Shown here in pieces: positions 33,975 through 46,760 of a stretch of DNA of 64,000 nt (within the stretch, counting starts at the first letter, position 1; every line of letters starts with the position of its first letter). The notes under the pieces were generated by a model that saw only the letters and a list, made by a program, of their open reading frames with translations, was not told where the DNA came from and ran no database searches. The stretch lies in assembly GCA_963691655.1 (NCBI GenBank), contig OY829329.1, positions 21,871,383 to 21,935,382 of the forward strand, given 5' to 3'. The DNA is from Toxonevra muliebris (lineage: Eukaryota > Arthropoda > Insecta > Diptera > Pallopteridae). The translations under genes and the position numbers were made by a program.

Positions 33975-36900
33975 GAAAGTTGCTCAATCTGCTTTACTTG
34001 TATTAACCCAGATATGCCCAATGGCCTATTTCTAGTGCATTTCAAGAAGTTTTTATTTTGATTGAATATATTCTCATTTAATTAAAATCTAACATTTATG
34101 AAGTGACCTATATATAGGAAAATGAGCATATCAGGGTTAAAACAGCTGTGCATACATATATACATACACTAGCGGATGTAGACATTTCCCAAAGGGAGAG
34201 AGAGTTTAATTTATTTGTCTCTTTAAATTTGTTTTTTTTTTTTTGATTCACGAAGAACAACCAAAATATATAAGAGCTTCATCGGTAAAGGGGGGAGGTT
34301 TTCATCCCGAAACCTGTCCTTCCAAGACTCGCTGGTGCTTGCATACATGCATACATAAATAAGAAAGTGCATGAGCTTATAAATGGGCGCAATGGCTTTA
34401 TAACTGTAAACTCTCTTTGTGCAGAGAGACCTTACTCAAGCTTTTACATGTGTTATTCTCATTTGAATACTTTTTATTGTTGTAATTTTTGTGAATAACT
34501 CTTGCTCTCTTAAAGCTCTCTCAAAGATTCAGCAGATAAAAAAAAACAAACTTTAAAATGAAACACTGCAAAATCTTGGAATTTTAACCAAAACCAAAAA
34601 TGCTTTTTAAAATTAATTTTAGAACTACATACATACATATAAATAATATTTTAAATGTGTATTAGCAATTAGTTATTTCCTTTTTTTTCAGTATTAATTT
34701 CTAAAAAAACTCGTTGGTGTGGGGGAGGCGCGTACTTCAAGTGATTGTTTTTTTGTTTGTTTCAACTGAAGTGAATGAATGAATGAATGAATGATGATTT
34801 GAATTGTGTGATGTATGCATGGAAAATTAAAAACTCAGACAATATAAAAATATCAGAAAAAGAAGAGACAGCATTTTGACATTTTTGCGCACATGAAGTG
34901 TCAAATTGGCATATGAGAACAAAAAATAGGAAAAACACGAAAAAAACATAGGAAAAACTTTATTTGCTATTGTTGTTTTCTTTTTTTTTTTGCTGGCGTT
35001 AGTAACATGTCCTTTTATTTTTTGGTATTGTTTTGCATGATGAAGGGTGGCGAATTAGACTATTTAGAGTTGAGCTGAGTTGACTGCCTGTCTGTGTGTT
35101 TGGGTGTCTGTCTGCTGGCTGGTTATACAACAATAGTAACATATGCTACACCCACCCATACCAAAAATAGCAACAACAACACCTAAAGCATACTACTTTA
35201 ATAATAGTACACATTTTTACATTTTAGAAAATTTTGTTGTTGTAATTTTGCATTCTTTTTTTATGCAGTAGCAACGACGACTGCGGCAGCGGGTGCTGGG
35301 TGGAAGTATACCGCAATTTGCATTGCGCTCATCTTGTGCTTTTACTCCCATTCTTCTCTCACTCTCTCTCTCTCACTCTGTCTCTCTCTGGATCTTGCTC
35401 TCTATCTATATCTTCTCACACAAAATTGGCGATGGCGACGACAATTGTAGTAAAGAAAAAAAAAAACAACAAAAACAGCATGTCTAACGAGAACGCCAAC
35501 AACAACGACCACGACGACATAAATTCATATGACACTTGCAAAATTTGACAGTTGATATTTTAAAATTTTGTGAATGTGAAAACAAATTTTTCGATTTATT
35601 TCTAATTACAGAGGAAAGTTTTTCTATTTTTTTTTTTTTTTTTGACTTTTTGTTTGTTGCTGCTACTGCTGCTGCTGTAAAGGATGACGATAGTGAATAT
35701 GGTAATGGTGAAATGATGCGACTGTTGGATGATGTAGGAGGGGTGCGAATAGGAAGCAGAGCATGAATGTATAACTGCAGCAGCCAGAACTTGAGGCTCA
35801 TAAATCCATAAGTTTTACAGTTTTTTTTTTTTTTATGGCACATGATCCAAAACTCATTTTGAATTATTTGACAGTAGTAATGACAATTGAAATGGGATGA
35901 AAAGACGGACGAATGAGCCATTGAGCATACGCATCCACGCTATTATGAATAGAAATCGAGAGAGAGAGAGAGGGAGAGGGAGAGTGGGAGATGGGGAGAT
36001 GGAAAGAAGTGTAGAGAGTTTAAATTAGAAAAGAGTAGTGCAATAGAAACCCGAAGCACATCAAGAAAAATTTGAAATACCTCAAAACTGGCATGTGATG
36101 TTAACTTTACTGTAGAGGAAATATAAATAACAACAGTGAACACATTAAAATTGACAACCATCTACAACAACAATGTGTATATATTTATGTGCAAGGAAAA
36201 TTAACGAAAATTCTCATAAATATATTCGCTCCATTAAATATGATGGCATCAGGCGATTTTCCTCTTAATTAACATGTTCTGCTATCAGGGAAATTACCCA
36301 TTGTTGCATCAATTTAGCATTCAATACAACAAACCCACACAATTCAAGTAATTACAAGCGACTATGCATAATAAAAAATGCCAAAATCTTTTGAAATTAT
36401 AATAAAATTTCTTTAAAAAAAAAAAACAACAGCAACAACAACAATCACAAAAAGATGACATCGTTTCCATTAAATCATAATAAAAAATGATAATTGCAAT
36501 ATTCACCCGAGCAACGATGATGGCAACAGTTAAATCTATAAAAATGTCTTGTAACACTTGATTTAAATTGACATTGGCAATTAACATATTTCTTGTTGTT
36601 GCTGCTATTATTGCTGTCGCTATTTTTCGTTCCGCAATTTGGTAAAATGTAAAAATCATTTTATTCTTGCAATTTTATAAACACGCAAAAGAATTCGTCA
36701 ATATTTTTTGGTGTGTTTTGGTTTTTCTTGTGTTTTTTTTTTTCATTATTGTCATAAATTCAACAAATGCGCGTATTGCACTGTGCACACTCTTAAAAGT
36801 TTCCTTTCCTTGCCCAAATACATTTAGGCAACACACGCCCACACACATTCGCATTGAAACATGCTGCTGCCGCTGCTGCAACTTTTTATGAATTGTCGTT

Positions 36901-39900
36901 ATTGTTATTGGTGTTGACAAAGCACAACAAGCTTGCAAGAGAAATCATTAATAAATTTTTAATTAATATTGTTAATAAATTGTGTTATTCTTGCATACAT
37001 AAATACTGTTTATATTGGACATTGATTACCAAACCGTCACTATACCAAAATTTGTCAATTCCTAATTTTAAAAGGAATTTGTTCCGCGCTGTTGAACTTC
37101 ATGTGATTCCCATGACTGTAGCTTTTATTTGAAGTGCTTTTGATTGAAAAAGATTATGCAGTTTGCCTTATCTCGTATGGAAATTAAAAACTTTAAATGT
37201 TTATTGCTAATGAGAGAGTTTAATTCAATGGAAAATACTAAAAATTAAGAACAAATTACATGATTTCATTTATTCTCTCTTTTGAAACGAACTATAATTA
37301 TACAAATGTACTTACAATTTTCTGGTAAACTTTTCAAAATGTCGTAGTTCTCATTCTCTCTCTAGAGCTTGCTGAGAGGAGAGAGCGCCATTTTATATAC
37401 AATGAATGTAAAAGGTGATATTGAACAGCTTCCATAGAGTTTCGCTCATGTTGAATTTACAACAATAAAAATGAATGAGCGGATATACATACTTACATAG
37501 CACACACATAAGAGCACAAAAATGAGCAACCTTTGCAGAATTGTGAAGAGAAAAAGCTTTTTCACACCGTTATTCTGAAGCGGAGATATTTTATTTTATC
37601 AATTCGATCAATATACATGATTTCTCTCTCTAACTGTCTTCGTTCTCCTCTTTTGTTTTAACATTCTTATTATGTGAAGTTCCTTTTCACAAGAGGTGGT
37701 TCGTGATATATGTAAATAAATTGTTAACGTTTTTAAAATTGTAAAAAGTATGCAATCAAATTATAAGTAAAATTAATAAAATAATAAGTAAAATGTGAAT
37801 AAGCTTACAAAATCTATACTTCAAATCTTTCTTACTTCCTCCATTTAACCCAGTGTTGCCACTTTGAAATTTATAAATTACACAAAACTTACCCAACTTT
37901 GTTTAATATTATTCAAAATCATTTTTTTTTTTTTTGCCTTGAAGGAACATATACGAATTATAACATTGACTTAATAAGTCAATACTTGAAAATAAAAATA
38001 TCGTAATTCTATGACAGCATGACAAATTAACACTAAAGTAAAATTTCATTTGGACCACTTTCCCTTAAAGCTGAACATTCTTTAAAAATGTTTGAAATTT
38101 TTTCTTTTTTCAACATTTTCGGGGGAAGAGAGAAGTAATGAGATCTTTAGTGACTGGTGCTTTATTTTCAAGCATGTGAATTTTAAAAATTAAATGTCAA
38201 ACAATTTCGGACAATAAAAATTTGCAACTCGATAGACAAAATAACTGCCAAACTAAATTGTATGCTCAGGCGAACGTTGCTTTTTTAGGCTTTAGCAAAG
38301 CGTCTCTGCGTTGTTTTTACACTTTGTTTTCTGAAAAAGTTGAGGTTATAGTTTCGGTATGTGATCTATTTTGGTGAACGGCTCTACAAAATTTTAAATT
38401 GGTGAAAAGTTTGAGAAAGCAAATATTAGGAAACTAAGAAATAAAATAACAGAGTTTTTAAACCAAAATTGCGGAAACAAATACTTTTCACATTAATTAG
38501 TTGAGGGTAGTAGAGTGAAAGAGAGATAATTTTGTTCTTGTGAAAGGGAAGGGAAGTGATAATATATTTTTATCCGAAAAGATAGAATTTTATTTGAAAA
38601 GCATGAGATACGCATTCTCTCGATTGGATTTTAACACGAAGTAGAGGTGATGTAAATTAAAGTTTAACGTGAAATTAAAGTACTGTTCAATATTATAGCG
38701 CACTTAGTACTCACTATGTTCAAAGCTGAATAACCTTGGCATAAATCCAGAGAAATCCATCGGGTCTTTTTTATTGTGAAACTCTATTTTATTCTATATT
38801 AGTTCGAGAAATAAAAATTATCACTATATTACGAAAAAACAAAAATATCAAATTTTATTCGAAAGACTTTCTGATTTAGTGTGCCAAAATTATAACGCAC
38901 TTGAACTGAATATTTTATTAGGAGCATCAAATTTAGTTTTTAGTACAAAGAAGGGTTACCTCTGCATTTCTTAACACATCAATATACAAATTTCTTAACA
39001 AATATTTGATTTTAGAGATCCTTAATAATATTCAGTTAAATTGAATGAAGTTTCTCTCTCCAGGAAGTTTTAATTCCGACATTAAGGCCATCGTTATAAT
39101 TGTATTGTTTTCTATAGTTATACCCTTTACCCTGAAGCCACACCCAAATGTTTTTCGTAGTGCTTGATTCATGCAACTATGAAAGCCAAGGCAAAATTTG
39201 ATAATTCAAACTTACTAAATTTCTCTTTAATAAAATATAAAGGCTTTAATTGAAATGTTTGTGCATATTTTGGATCTACAATATCTAAAATATCATATAG
39301 TTTGTCTGATTTTTGTGGTTCTTTGCTGAAAACTTTCATCGTTTGTCTGTTCACCAGCTGTATTTGACAAACCTTGGGAGCAGGCGGTTTTGTTGATTTT
39401 TTATTAACCACGAATCCATGTTTTTATTTCAACTAGTACTTTGAAAATCTCTTTGAATAATGGAGCCGAAAATCATATACCGACATTTTTTGAAAATAGT
39501 GAAATAGTTATGCATGAATGAGATGCATAGTTTATTTTATTGTATGGTCTCATCCTTTGAATATGGAGTAAATAAAAGGGGTAATATGATCATGAAAGGT
39601 ATTCAATGTAGTCGCCAAAGTTGTGAATTATCGTAAACTAGTATTATGAATCATAAAAATTAAAATTTAAAAATAAAATATTCAATAAAAAACACGCCGC
39701 CAATATAAATTGTCTAGAATTAAAAAGATCAAAAAAAGCACAGAAAATCAATTACACAAAGATTTAAAAAAAAAACACGCAATTTGTGTAATTGCACACA
39801 AAGTGGCAACACTGATTTATGTTACCATCGCAAGAGAATGATAACACGAATATCAAAAGTTTGGCTTCGTAATTGATGTTCGTGTTATATCGTGCAATCA

Positions 39901-42900
39901 GCAATTGAAAAATTGGTGTTTTTTTCTCAGCCTTATTGCAGAGGTTAAATGGAGCAAAAGAGAACACTGATGTGAAAAAAGAGATTACAGCTTTTGTGGC
40001 TTAACGGTTGTTCTCATTCTACTTTGTGCTCTTTTGCTGAATTAGAACACGCAATGTAAAAAAAAAAGTTATGGCGTCATGTTAAAAGAAAGATCCTTTT
40101 ATTTTGAACAAAACACTTAAAAAGAAATTTCAGTGCTTAAGATAATAAACCCTTCAAGTACATGCTGCCCACCCAACAATATCACAACAATTCTAATACG
40201 ACAACAGTTTCTTATTACCCTCTTCAGTTTTTAGGTTTCTTCTTCCTTCCTGCATATCTTTCAAGTTATTTTGGCTCATATGCTTTTAATATTAATTTAT
40301 AACTATGAGGACAATAATAATTTTATTTTATATCATTTCATTTTAATATTTCATCATTTTATATTTGCCTTGCGCTGGTCTTCCTATATACTCGTACATC
40401 CATTTATTTTTCAAAATATCTGAAACTAAAACAAAAAAAACCAAAAAAAAACAAAAAACCCAGAAGAATTTTGATGTGTTGCTATTTTATGTTGTTTGTG
40501 TTTTGTTGTTGTGGTTGTGCTTTTTGTTTTTCAAGCGATTTATGACTTGTTTTAATACACGATAGAGAACAAAATTATTGTATTTTATGTGTTGAATTTT
40601 ATTTTTGGCGATTATTTATGGCCCATCAGCAATCAAGACCATTAAATGCTTATTTTGTTCTTTATACTGATTCGGTTGAGGCTGCTGCTACTTCTGCTGC
40701 TGTTGTTGCTGCTGCGAAATCTTCGGCCTTTTCATTTAGTTGTTGTTGTTATTCTATTGCTAATGTGATTTCGGTTGTTATTTCTGGTGTTGTTGTTGTT
40801 AAGCATTTGAACGTCACTCTGTTTGTCTCTCTGCAATCACTCATTCTGTTATTTGTGGCCCATTTTATATCGAATCTATCTACTTACAAATTTCTACCCA
40901 GTGGATAAATGGAAAGAGCTTAAGAAATTTTTCAGATAGTGAATTTGTTTTAATACTATCATGTTTTGGAGATGCCCTTCTTGCATTAAATTTTCCTATT
41001 CGAACTCTTGAAGATTGTAGTAAGGAGAGTAATAAAAAAAGAGAGCCAGTCCTATAACAACTTATAAGGTCACCTAAGCTTTTAAAATATTACAACAACT
41101 ATCTGATGTTCAGAAAAAATGATACTTGGTGAGAGTACTTTCGCTTTGTGCTATAATAGCTTCTTCGCAAGTTATTGTTGTTGTTACTGTCATATTGTTT
41201 ATTTTTGTTGTTTCATAATTAGACTCAGTTTATTTTTTATTTTCGTTGTATTTTTCGTCTACTCTCTCGTCATAAAATTCAATTGTATGAACTCTACACA
41301 AAAACAAAACATTGAATGTACTCTTTAAAATATTCTCTCTTGTAAGCAAGGAACGAAAAGCTCTATGCACATTCAAAAGCTCTTTCTTGTATGTGAGCTT
41401 ATTTCGTTGTACCCACATACGGATTTAGAAGTTGCGAGACAAGGAGAGAGGCTTCGGGTTTTATATTTCTTCATTACTTATACAAAGATATTAATTTTCT
41501 TTGAGGAGGGGTGGGAACATAAACAGTGATTGAATGCAGTTATATGAAAAGCTTCGGGCTGAATACGTGACGACGCTTGGTGTCATGAGAGATCAACTCA
41601 AAATCGGTAGCATTTGACGTGAGATAGTGAGCATCCAAGAGACTCATAACGCTATAGTCAGCATTTCCGAATACTACTGGTAGAACAGTTCTTCTACTCA
41701 GTTTCTAAAGACGCGCTTAAAATTTTAATCACTTATATTTCATCCGGCTGGGTATATAATATACATACATACATCCGCCTTTATATTTGTATCTTGCAAA
41801 TAGGAGTACATGGATACATACAAAAATATCTGTAGATACACGCATATCTGTGGCATGTTATGTCAATAAATTTTAATATTTCTATCTGTTTATATATGAA
41901 TATCTATCTTTTCATCTTCATCTTTCTTTCACAACAAGCCCCTCTTCACCGTAGCTCTTCCACATTGCTTATGACATTGCTGTCTGTCGATTCCGCTGGT
42001 TTTCGTTGTTCATCTATGTGTCTTCTGTCTAATTGTCAGTGCATATTTATAAGTTTGTGATCTAATTTTGTTGTAGTTAAGTAGTCGTCGTTGTCGTGAA
42101 ATAGCACTTCAACCAATTTTCAAATGCCTTTTTGTTTTTTTTTTTTATTATGAATACATTCTTATATATCCATAGATACATACTCTACACATATTTCAAT
42201 ATACAATATTATTTTCGTTTAATTTATGAATGACACTGATGACATTTTTAAACACACAGAAACACAGCAATTTTGTATTTGTTTGTTTCATTTTTAAGTT
42301 TACGCCATACAAATTCATCGGTCGATCCGTTCCGATCCGATCAAATCCGTCAGACGGTGGGAGGTAATTTTGCTTAATTGTGATTTATATTAGTAAATTT
42401 TTTGATTATAAATCTGAATTTTAATATTTTATAAATATACTATGATGATATTTTAAAGACACATATCTACATCCAAATGTATGTATATAAATATTGGGCA
42501 AGTTTGTTTCTTTTTTTTTTTTTTTAATTTTATTTGTATCCGTTTGAGCGAGTAGTAAGTTCGTCATCTTCAAAAACAAAAACCATTTGGCTGATAAAAA
42601 AAAAAAAAAAAAATTCCATAGTTTATCAACTGAAATTAAAATTAAGCACTGTAAAGTTATTGCTTTTCTCGATTTATAAATTTTTAGTATCTCGCTTATA
42701 TAATTTTTAATTAATTAAAAATTCTGAATAATTATTTTCTTTACCTATCTGAAAAATACATACATATTTATGATATCTTGAATTGTTGTCAATTCAAAAA
42801 AAATTTAAAATCAACACTTAAAAATAGTTTTGTATATCTCGTGAGTGTTTCTGAATTATAGATACATATAAATCAATATTATTCTATCAGTTTCTTTCTT

Positions 42901-44396
42901 AGACAAGGTTTAGTGCAACAGTGGCTTGATCCGAAGATTTTTCTCGATTTCAGAATCATAAAACATATATTTATATTTAATGCAGGCAAAATATTTAATG
43001 AGACATTGTTAACTGATGCCGGAAGTTTCAAAATTTTCAACAAAATTTATGATTCAAACCGAAAAAATTTTAAGCTCAGAGTTATTAGTTTCTAAAGTTT
43101 ATATAGGGTATTTTCAAGTTGTCGTATACTGTCGAATAATTATAATCCCGTATGATTTTGCATAAAAAATGAGAGAATTTATGACAAATGCGAGGATACG
43201 AAGCCGAGTAAGACGCTTGTGAATACTTTAATAGTATTTTGTGGACTTGCAACGACGTAAATCTATAGGTGGGATAAGCTCAGCGGGTTCCACGCTCGTT
43301 ACAAATAATGAAGTCGTTTTCGCCAGTTTCCAATTCTTTATTTCTAAATTAAGTTTATAAAATGGAATTGTCAATGTAGCGCCGATGATGGTCGCTGTGA
43401 TATCTTCGTGGTGATTGGGAACTTGGCAGCACAGAAAACAGAAAACACGAGGCGAGTTCGTCTAAGCAGCGAATGAAATCATGTGGTTGTTGTAATCATG
43501 GAGCACATGAGACGACATTGAGAAAGTCTACGTCAAGAGTCGAGCTTTTTTCATATGAACGTACCTATGGAGATCAAGCTCATACAAATGAGTAGAGGCA
43601 TTTACGTCGACTTTCTCAGTTTTGCCTCATGTTTTCTATTGTTGTAATTAGTTGAGTTTAATATTTGATTAAGGGATTGTGTTCATTAAACAAAAAAATT
43701 CCTAGTTAATACAGAAAAAAAAATATTTGTATATACTATATCGTCGTCGTTCTGGTAGAATTCACTAAGTCCATTTTTTTAATCTCTGAAATGAAGTTGG
43801 TTTATGGAGTGCATGGTGCTCTACGAATAATGGCAAAAATTAAAAAGTTAACAGATTGATTCACACATTAGTATACGTTTTAACTGCATCATCAAAAATT
43901 GAATTTATTATGTCATTCGAATTATAGAAGCTAATTAATACGGATTAAACTAAAAAAATTAATTTGGACTTAGTGATTTTTGCTTGAACGACGACGATAT
44001 GTAGCTACAACTAAAAAAAAGTTTAAATTGAAAAATGCAAAAAATCTCAAAATTAATTTTCAACCATAACAATACTGCAACTTTTATTAGTACAATACAA
44101 TATAAAGTTGACAAAAAGTGTAAAAACAATAACGCTTAAATGCCCTATACCATTTTTATGAATTCTATAATATCACACCTTTTTGCTCTTATAAATTAAT
44201 AATTTCGAATTTAACTTTGAAAACTGGGAAAATCTATTTTTCCAAATTTAAATAAAATTGCCATTTTATGGAATATTACAAGATTGATTTTCTCAAAAAC
44301 CTGATTTCCTATAAACATTTAGCAATCATATTTGGATTCAGCGACAAAAATTCTTGGAATGATACTTTTGGTCCATGTCGTTCATGCGAATGTGTT
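33975..44396. other. 10 kb of AT-rich non-coding sequence with simple repeats
   Basis: No host exon is supported. Noted contents: (CT)n at 35355-35395, (GA)n at 35957-35992, TGAATGAATGAATG at about 34775-34792, a poly(T) run at 35627-35643, CTGCTGCTG near 40680-40715, an imperfect inverted repeat at 43506-43631, and long T runs near 42120-42145 and 42510-42530. A minus-strand frame at about 39419-39169 (around 80 codons, no ATG in frame) is not low-complexity, but I cannot assign it. Confidence 0.5.
43506..43631. repeat. Imperfect inverted repeat, 28 bp arms, 70 bp spacer
   Basis: Arms 43506-43533 and 43604-43631 are reverse complements at 23 of 28 positions, centred on TGAGAAAGTC and GACTTTCTCA. 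RNA from either strand could fold into a hairpin. No element or target duplication was identified. Confidence 0.65.
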
Positions 44397-44401
44397 ATTA
44401 A

Positions 44402-44538
44402 TGTTGTGTAGGCAGCAGCGTAGACACGACTGTCCTTTATTTCATAACGAGTAATGTATAAAGATAATGTAGATAATACAGTGTTGGATATTAAGGTAGT
44501 AGTAAAGTAGTAATAGTGCTAATAATATTTTTACAACA
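44402..44538 (-). repeat. 3' LTR (137 bp)
   Basis: It is identical to the LTR at 48858-48994 by eye. It starts TGTTG and ends CAACA. On the minus strand it contains AATAAA (plus-strand TTTATT at 44436-44441), a probable polyadenylation signal. It is short for a gypsy-group LTR. Confidence 0.95.
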
Positions 44539-44557
44539 TCTCTCTTTTTTTTTTTTC
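44539..44557 (-). promoter_or_regulatory. Polypurine tract (plus-strand DNA primer)
   Basis: Immediately upstream of the 3' LTR on the minus strand is a purine run made of A's followed by GAGAGA, 18-19 nt long. Its position and composition fit the PPT that primes second-strand synthesis. Confidence 0.8.
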
Positions 44558-44747
44558 AATATAAAGTTATTTTATAAAGTAAAAACTTTTTTAATTTTAC
44601 ATATTTTTCGTACAATTCATTTTAGAAAAATTCATTTTAGTAAATAAAATATATAATATAAAATAATAATAAAATATATAAATTTATAAGTTTTTTATAA
44701 TTTTGGTATAGAGTTTAACAATTTTAATAGAAGCCATTTCATTTAGA

Positions 44748-46031
44748 TTAAGTTAACCTATACCTATGTGGTGGTATAACTTTTCTGCCCCTCTTCGTTA
44801 CGTATGTTTCTTGAGGGTCACTACAAATTTGTTCAATTTCTTTAGTTCCATTGCTGGAGTTTAGTTTTTCAATATTATTACTAACATGTGGAAAGTCCTG
44901 TTTTTCAGATGAGATATCTTCATTTAAAATTTCATTTTGTTGTTTTTGAGTTGATGTTTTCAATATATGTTGCCTATTTCTTCTATATAAGGAACCATCT
45001 GAATCCTGTACTAAATAAGATCTGGGTTCTTTACAGGTTTCTACTATTACACCAGGGAACCACACGGATGCAGGTGATTTCTTGTACATTATCTTTTCTC
45101 CTAAGTCTACTGGTTTTTATGTTTTTGCTGCTTTGTTGTATATTTCAGCTGCCTTCTGTCTTCGTTTTTTAATTTCTCTTTCGTAAGAGGACTTATTGAT
45201 GAGTTTAGTTTCAAAATTTTTCGACATTGCCGGAATTTTTGTTCTTAGTTTGCGAGACATTAGTAGTTCACTTGGACTTGGAAGGTTATTTTTTGGTGTA
45301 GTTCTATAATGTAATAGTGCTGTATAAGGATCTGTGTTTGTATTTTTACACTTGTAAAGCATTTTTTTCAGTGTCTGAATTGATCTTTCAGCAAGGCCAT
45401 TTGACCTTGGCAGATAAGGACTTGACGTGTTGTGCTCAATATTCCAGTTGTTACAAAAATTTTTAAAATCGGAAGAATTAAATGGCGGACCATTATCTGA
45501 AATAAGAAGAGCAGGTATTCCATGTCTGGAAAATATAGATTTCAATTTTCTTATGACCTGTACACTTGTTGAACCGAAGCTTAATAGCTCTATCTCAATA
45601 TACTTCGAATAGTAGTCAACAACTAACAAGTATGATTTTTTATCGAATTCAAAAAGGTCACAGCCTAGCTTGTACCATGGAATATCAACGACCTCATGAC
45701 TTAAAAGTTGCTGTTTTGGGTTTGCATTTTTATATTTCATACATGTTTCACAATTTGACACTATATTAAAAATGTCGTGGTTAATATTCGGCCAATATAC
45801 GGAATCTCGCGCCAAACTTTGACAACGCTGAATACCCATATGTCCTTCGTGTATGCTTGTGAGAATTGTTTTACGAAGACTTGAAGGAACTATGATATGA
45901 TTATTCTTCAATAGCATTCCCTCAATGATTGAAATGTCGTCTTTGGAATTAAAATAAGGCATTACTTCTTTATCTACTTGTTTTTTATTTATCGGCCATC
46001 CGTTTTCTATATAGCTTTTTAACTTTTTCAA
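44748..46031 (-). pseudogene. Integrase region of the gypsy element, with premature stop
   Basis: The frame 46031-45117 (304 codons) contains the HHCC zinc-binding domain (HEGH at residues 61-64, CETC at 94-97). The catalytic core follows, with Asp at about 125 (CDLF), Asp at about 179 (SDNG) and Glu at about 215 (GLAER), an exact D,D35E spacing. An in-frame TAA at 45119-45117 interrupts it; the same frame continues through GEKIMYKKSPASVWFPG and SYLVQDSDGSLYRRNRQHI (the usual C-terminal domain) to 44748. The integrase would therefore lose its C-terminal DNA-binding domain. It is also separated from RNase H by the 28 bp insertion. Confidence 0.9.
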
Positions 46032-46065
46032 AATTTCACCTGTTCAAACAAAATTTCAAAATTTC
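46026..46065 (-). other. 28 bp insertion bounded by a repeated 12-mer
   Basis: GAAATTTTGAAA on the minus strand occurs at 46037-46026 and at 46065-46054, exactly 28 bp apart, with 16 nt of other sequence between. Removing one unit would rejoin the RNase H and integrase frames, so this is a 28 bp (3n+1) insertion. Confidence 0.8.
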
Positions 46066-46695
46066 ATCTGTTGCTGTTTGAATTTGTTTTATGTATTCTC
46101 GTGATAACGCTATTTGAGACATTAAAAAATTGCAGTGTAAATTGAGATCTTTATCGATTTTGAGATCTGTCATTTCTTTCAAAGGGGCCCTAGAAAGTGT
46201 GTCTGCTATAAAAAGAAATTTTCCTGGTTTATATACTACTTGCAAATCATAACTTTGTAACCTCATCATAAAGCGTTGTAGACGTGCTGGTATCTTGTAA
46301 AGTGGCTTATTAAATAGTGAAACCAGTGGCTTGTGGTCAGTTTCTACTATTACCTTTAAACCGTAGATATATTGATGAAACTTATTGCAACCAAAAAGAA
46401 TTGCAAAAAGTTCTTTTCTATTTGTGCGTAATTGATTTGCGCATTTGTTAATGACGCTGACGCATAAGCAATAGGATTCTTTTCATGTAAAATGGCAGCA
46501 CCCATTGCAAATTTTGAAGCGTCTACTGACAACGTTAATTGCTTTCGAGGATTAAAGTATGTCAGTACTGGTGCTTGTGTTAATTCTGTCTTTAATTTAT
46601 TGAATTCATTTTCGTGGACAGTATCCCAATGCCATTGAATTTCTTTTTTCAAAAGAGTGCGCAAATGTTTATTTTTTGCTGATAAATTAACTATA
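46036..46695 (-). pseudogene. RNase H region of the gypsy element, frameshifted
   Basis: The frame 46664-46356 covers the RT connection and first RNase H strands (APVLTYFNPRKQLTLSVDAS, MGAAILHEKNPIAYAS, NYAQIEK). A single missing base near 46412-46418 throws it out of frame. The correct frame then runs from about 46415 to 46036 with FHQYIYGLKVIVETDHKPL, LQRFMMRLQSYDLQVVYK and FIADTLSRAPL. The catalytic positions (SVDAS, IEK, TDHKPL, ADTLSR) can be seen. It ends at a stop created by the 28 bp insertion. Confidence 0.9.
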
Positions 46696-46760
46696 AAAGA
46701 ACCAAGATCGGTGGTAGAATTACAAAGATTTATGGGAATGGTAAACTATCTGGGTTCTTT
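46696..46760. other. Micro-inversion inside pol
   Basis: The plus strand at 46708-46757 reads SVVELQRFMGMVNYLG, the conserved post-RT tether segment of gypsy pol, although the element lies on the minus strand. The flipped segment is bounded by AAAGAACC (46696-46703) and GGTTCTTT (46753-46760), reverse complements that extend to 12 of 13 matches. The minus-strand frame resumes at LGSFIVNLSAKNKHL. Some codons expected between RT and this segment are also missing. Confidence 0.85.

Noticed and set aside
41570..41700. Suspected rDNA fragment
   Set aside because: The sequence looked structured, but I could not match it to conserved rRNA segments.
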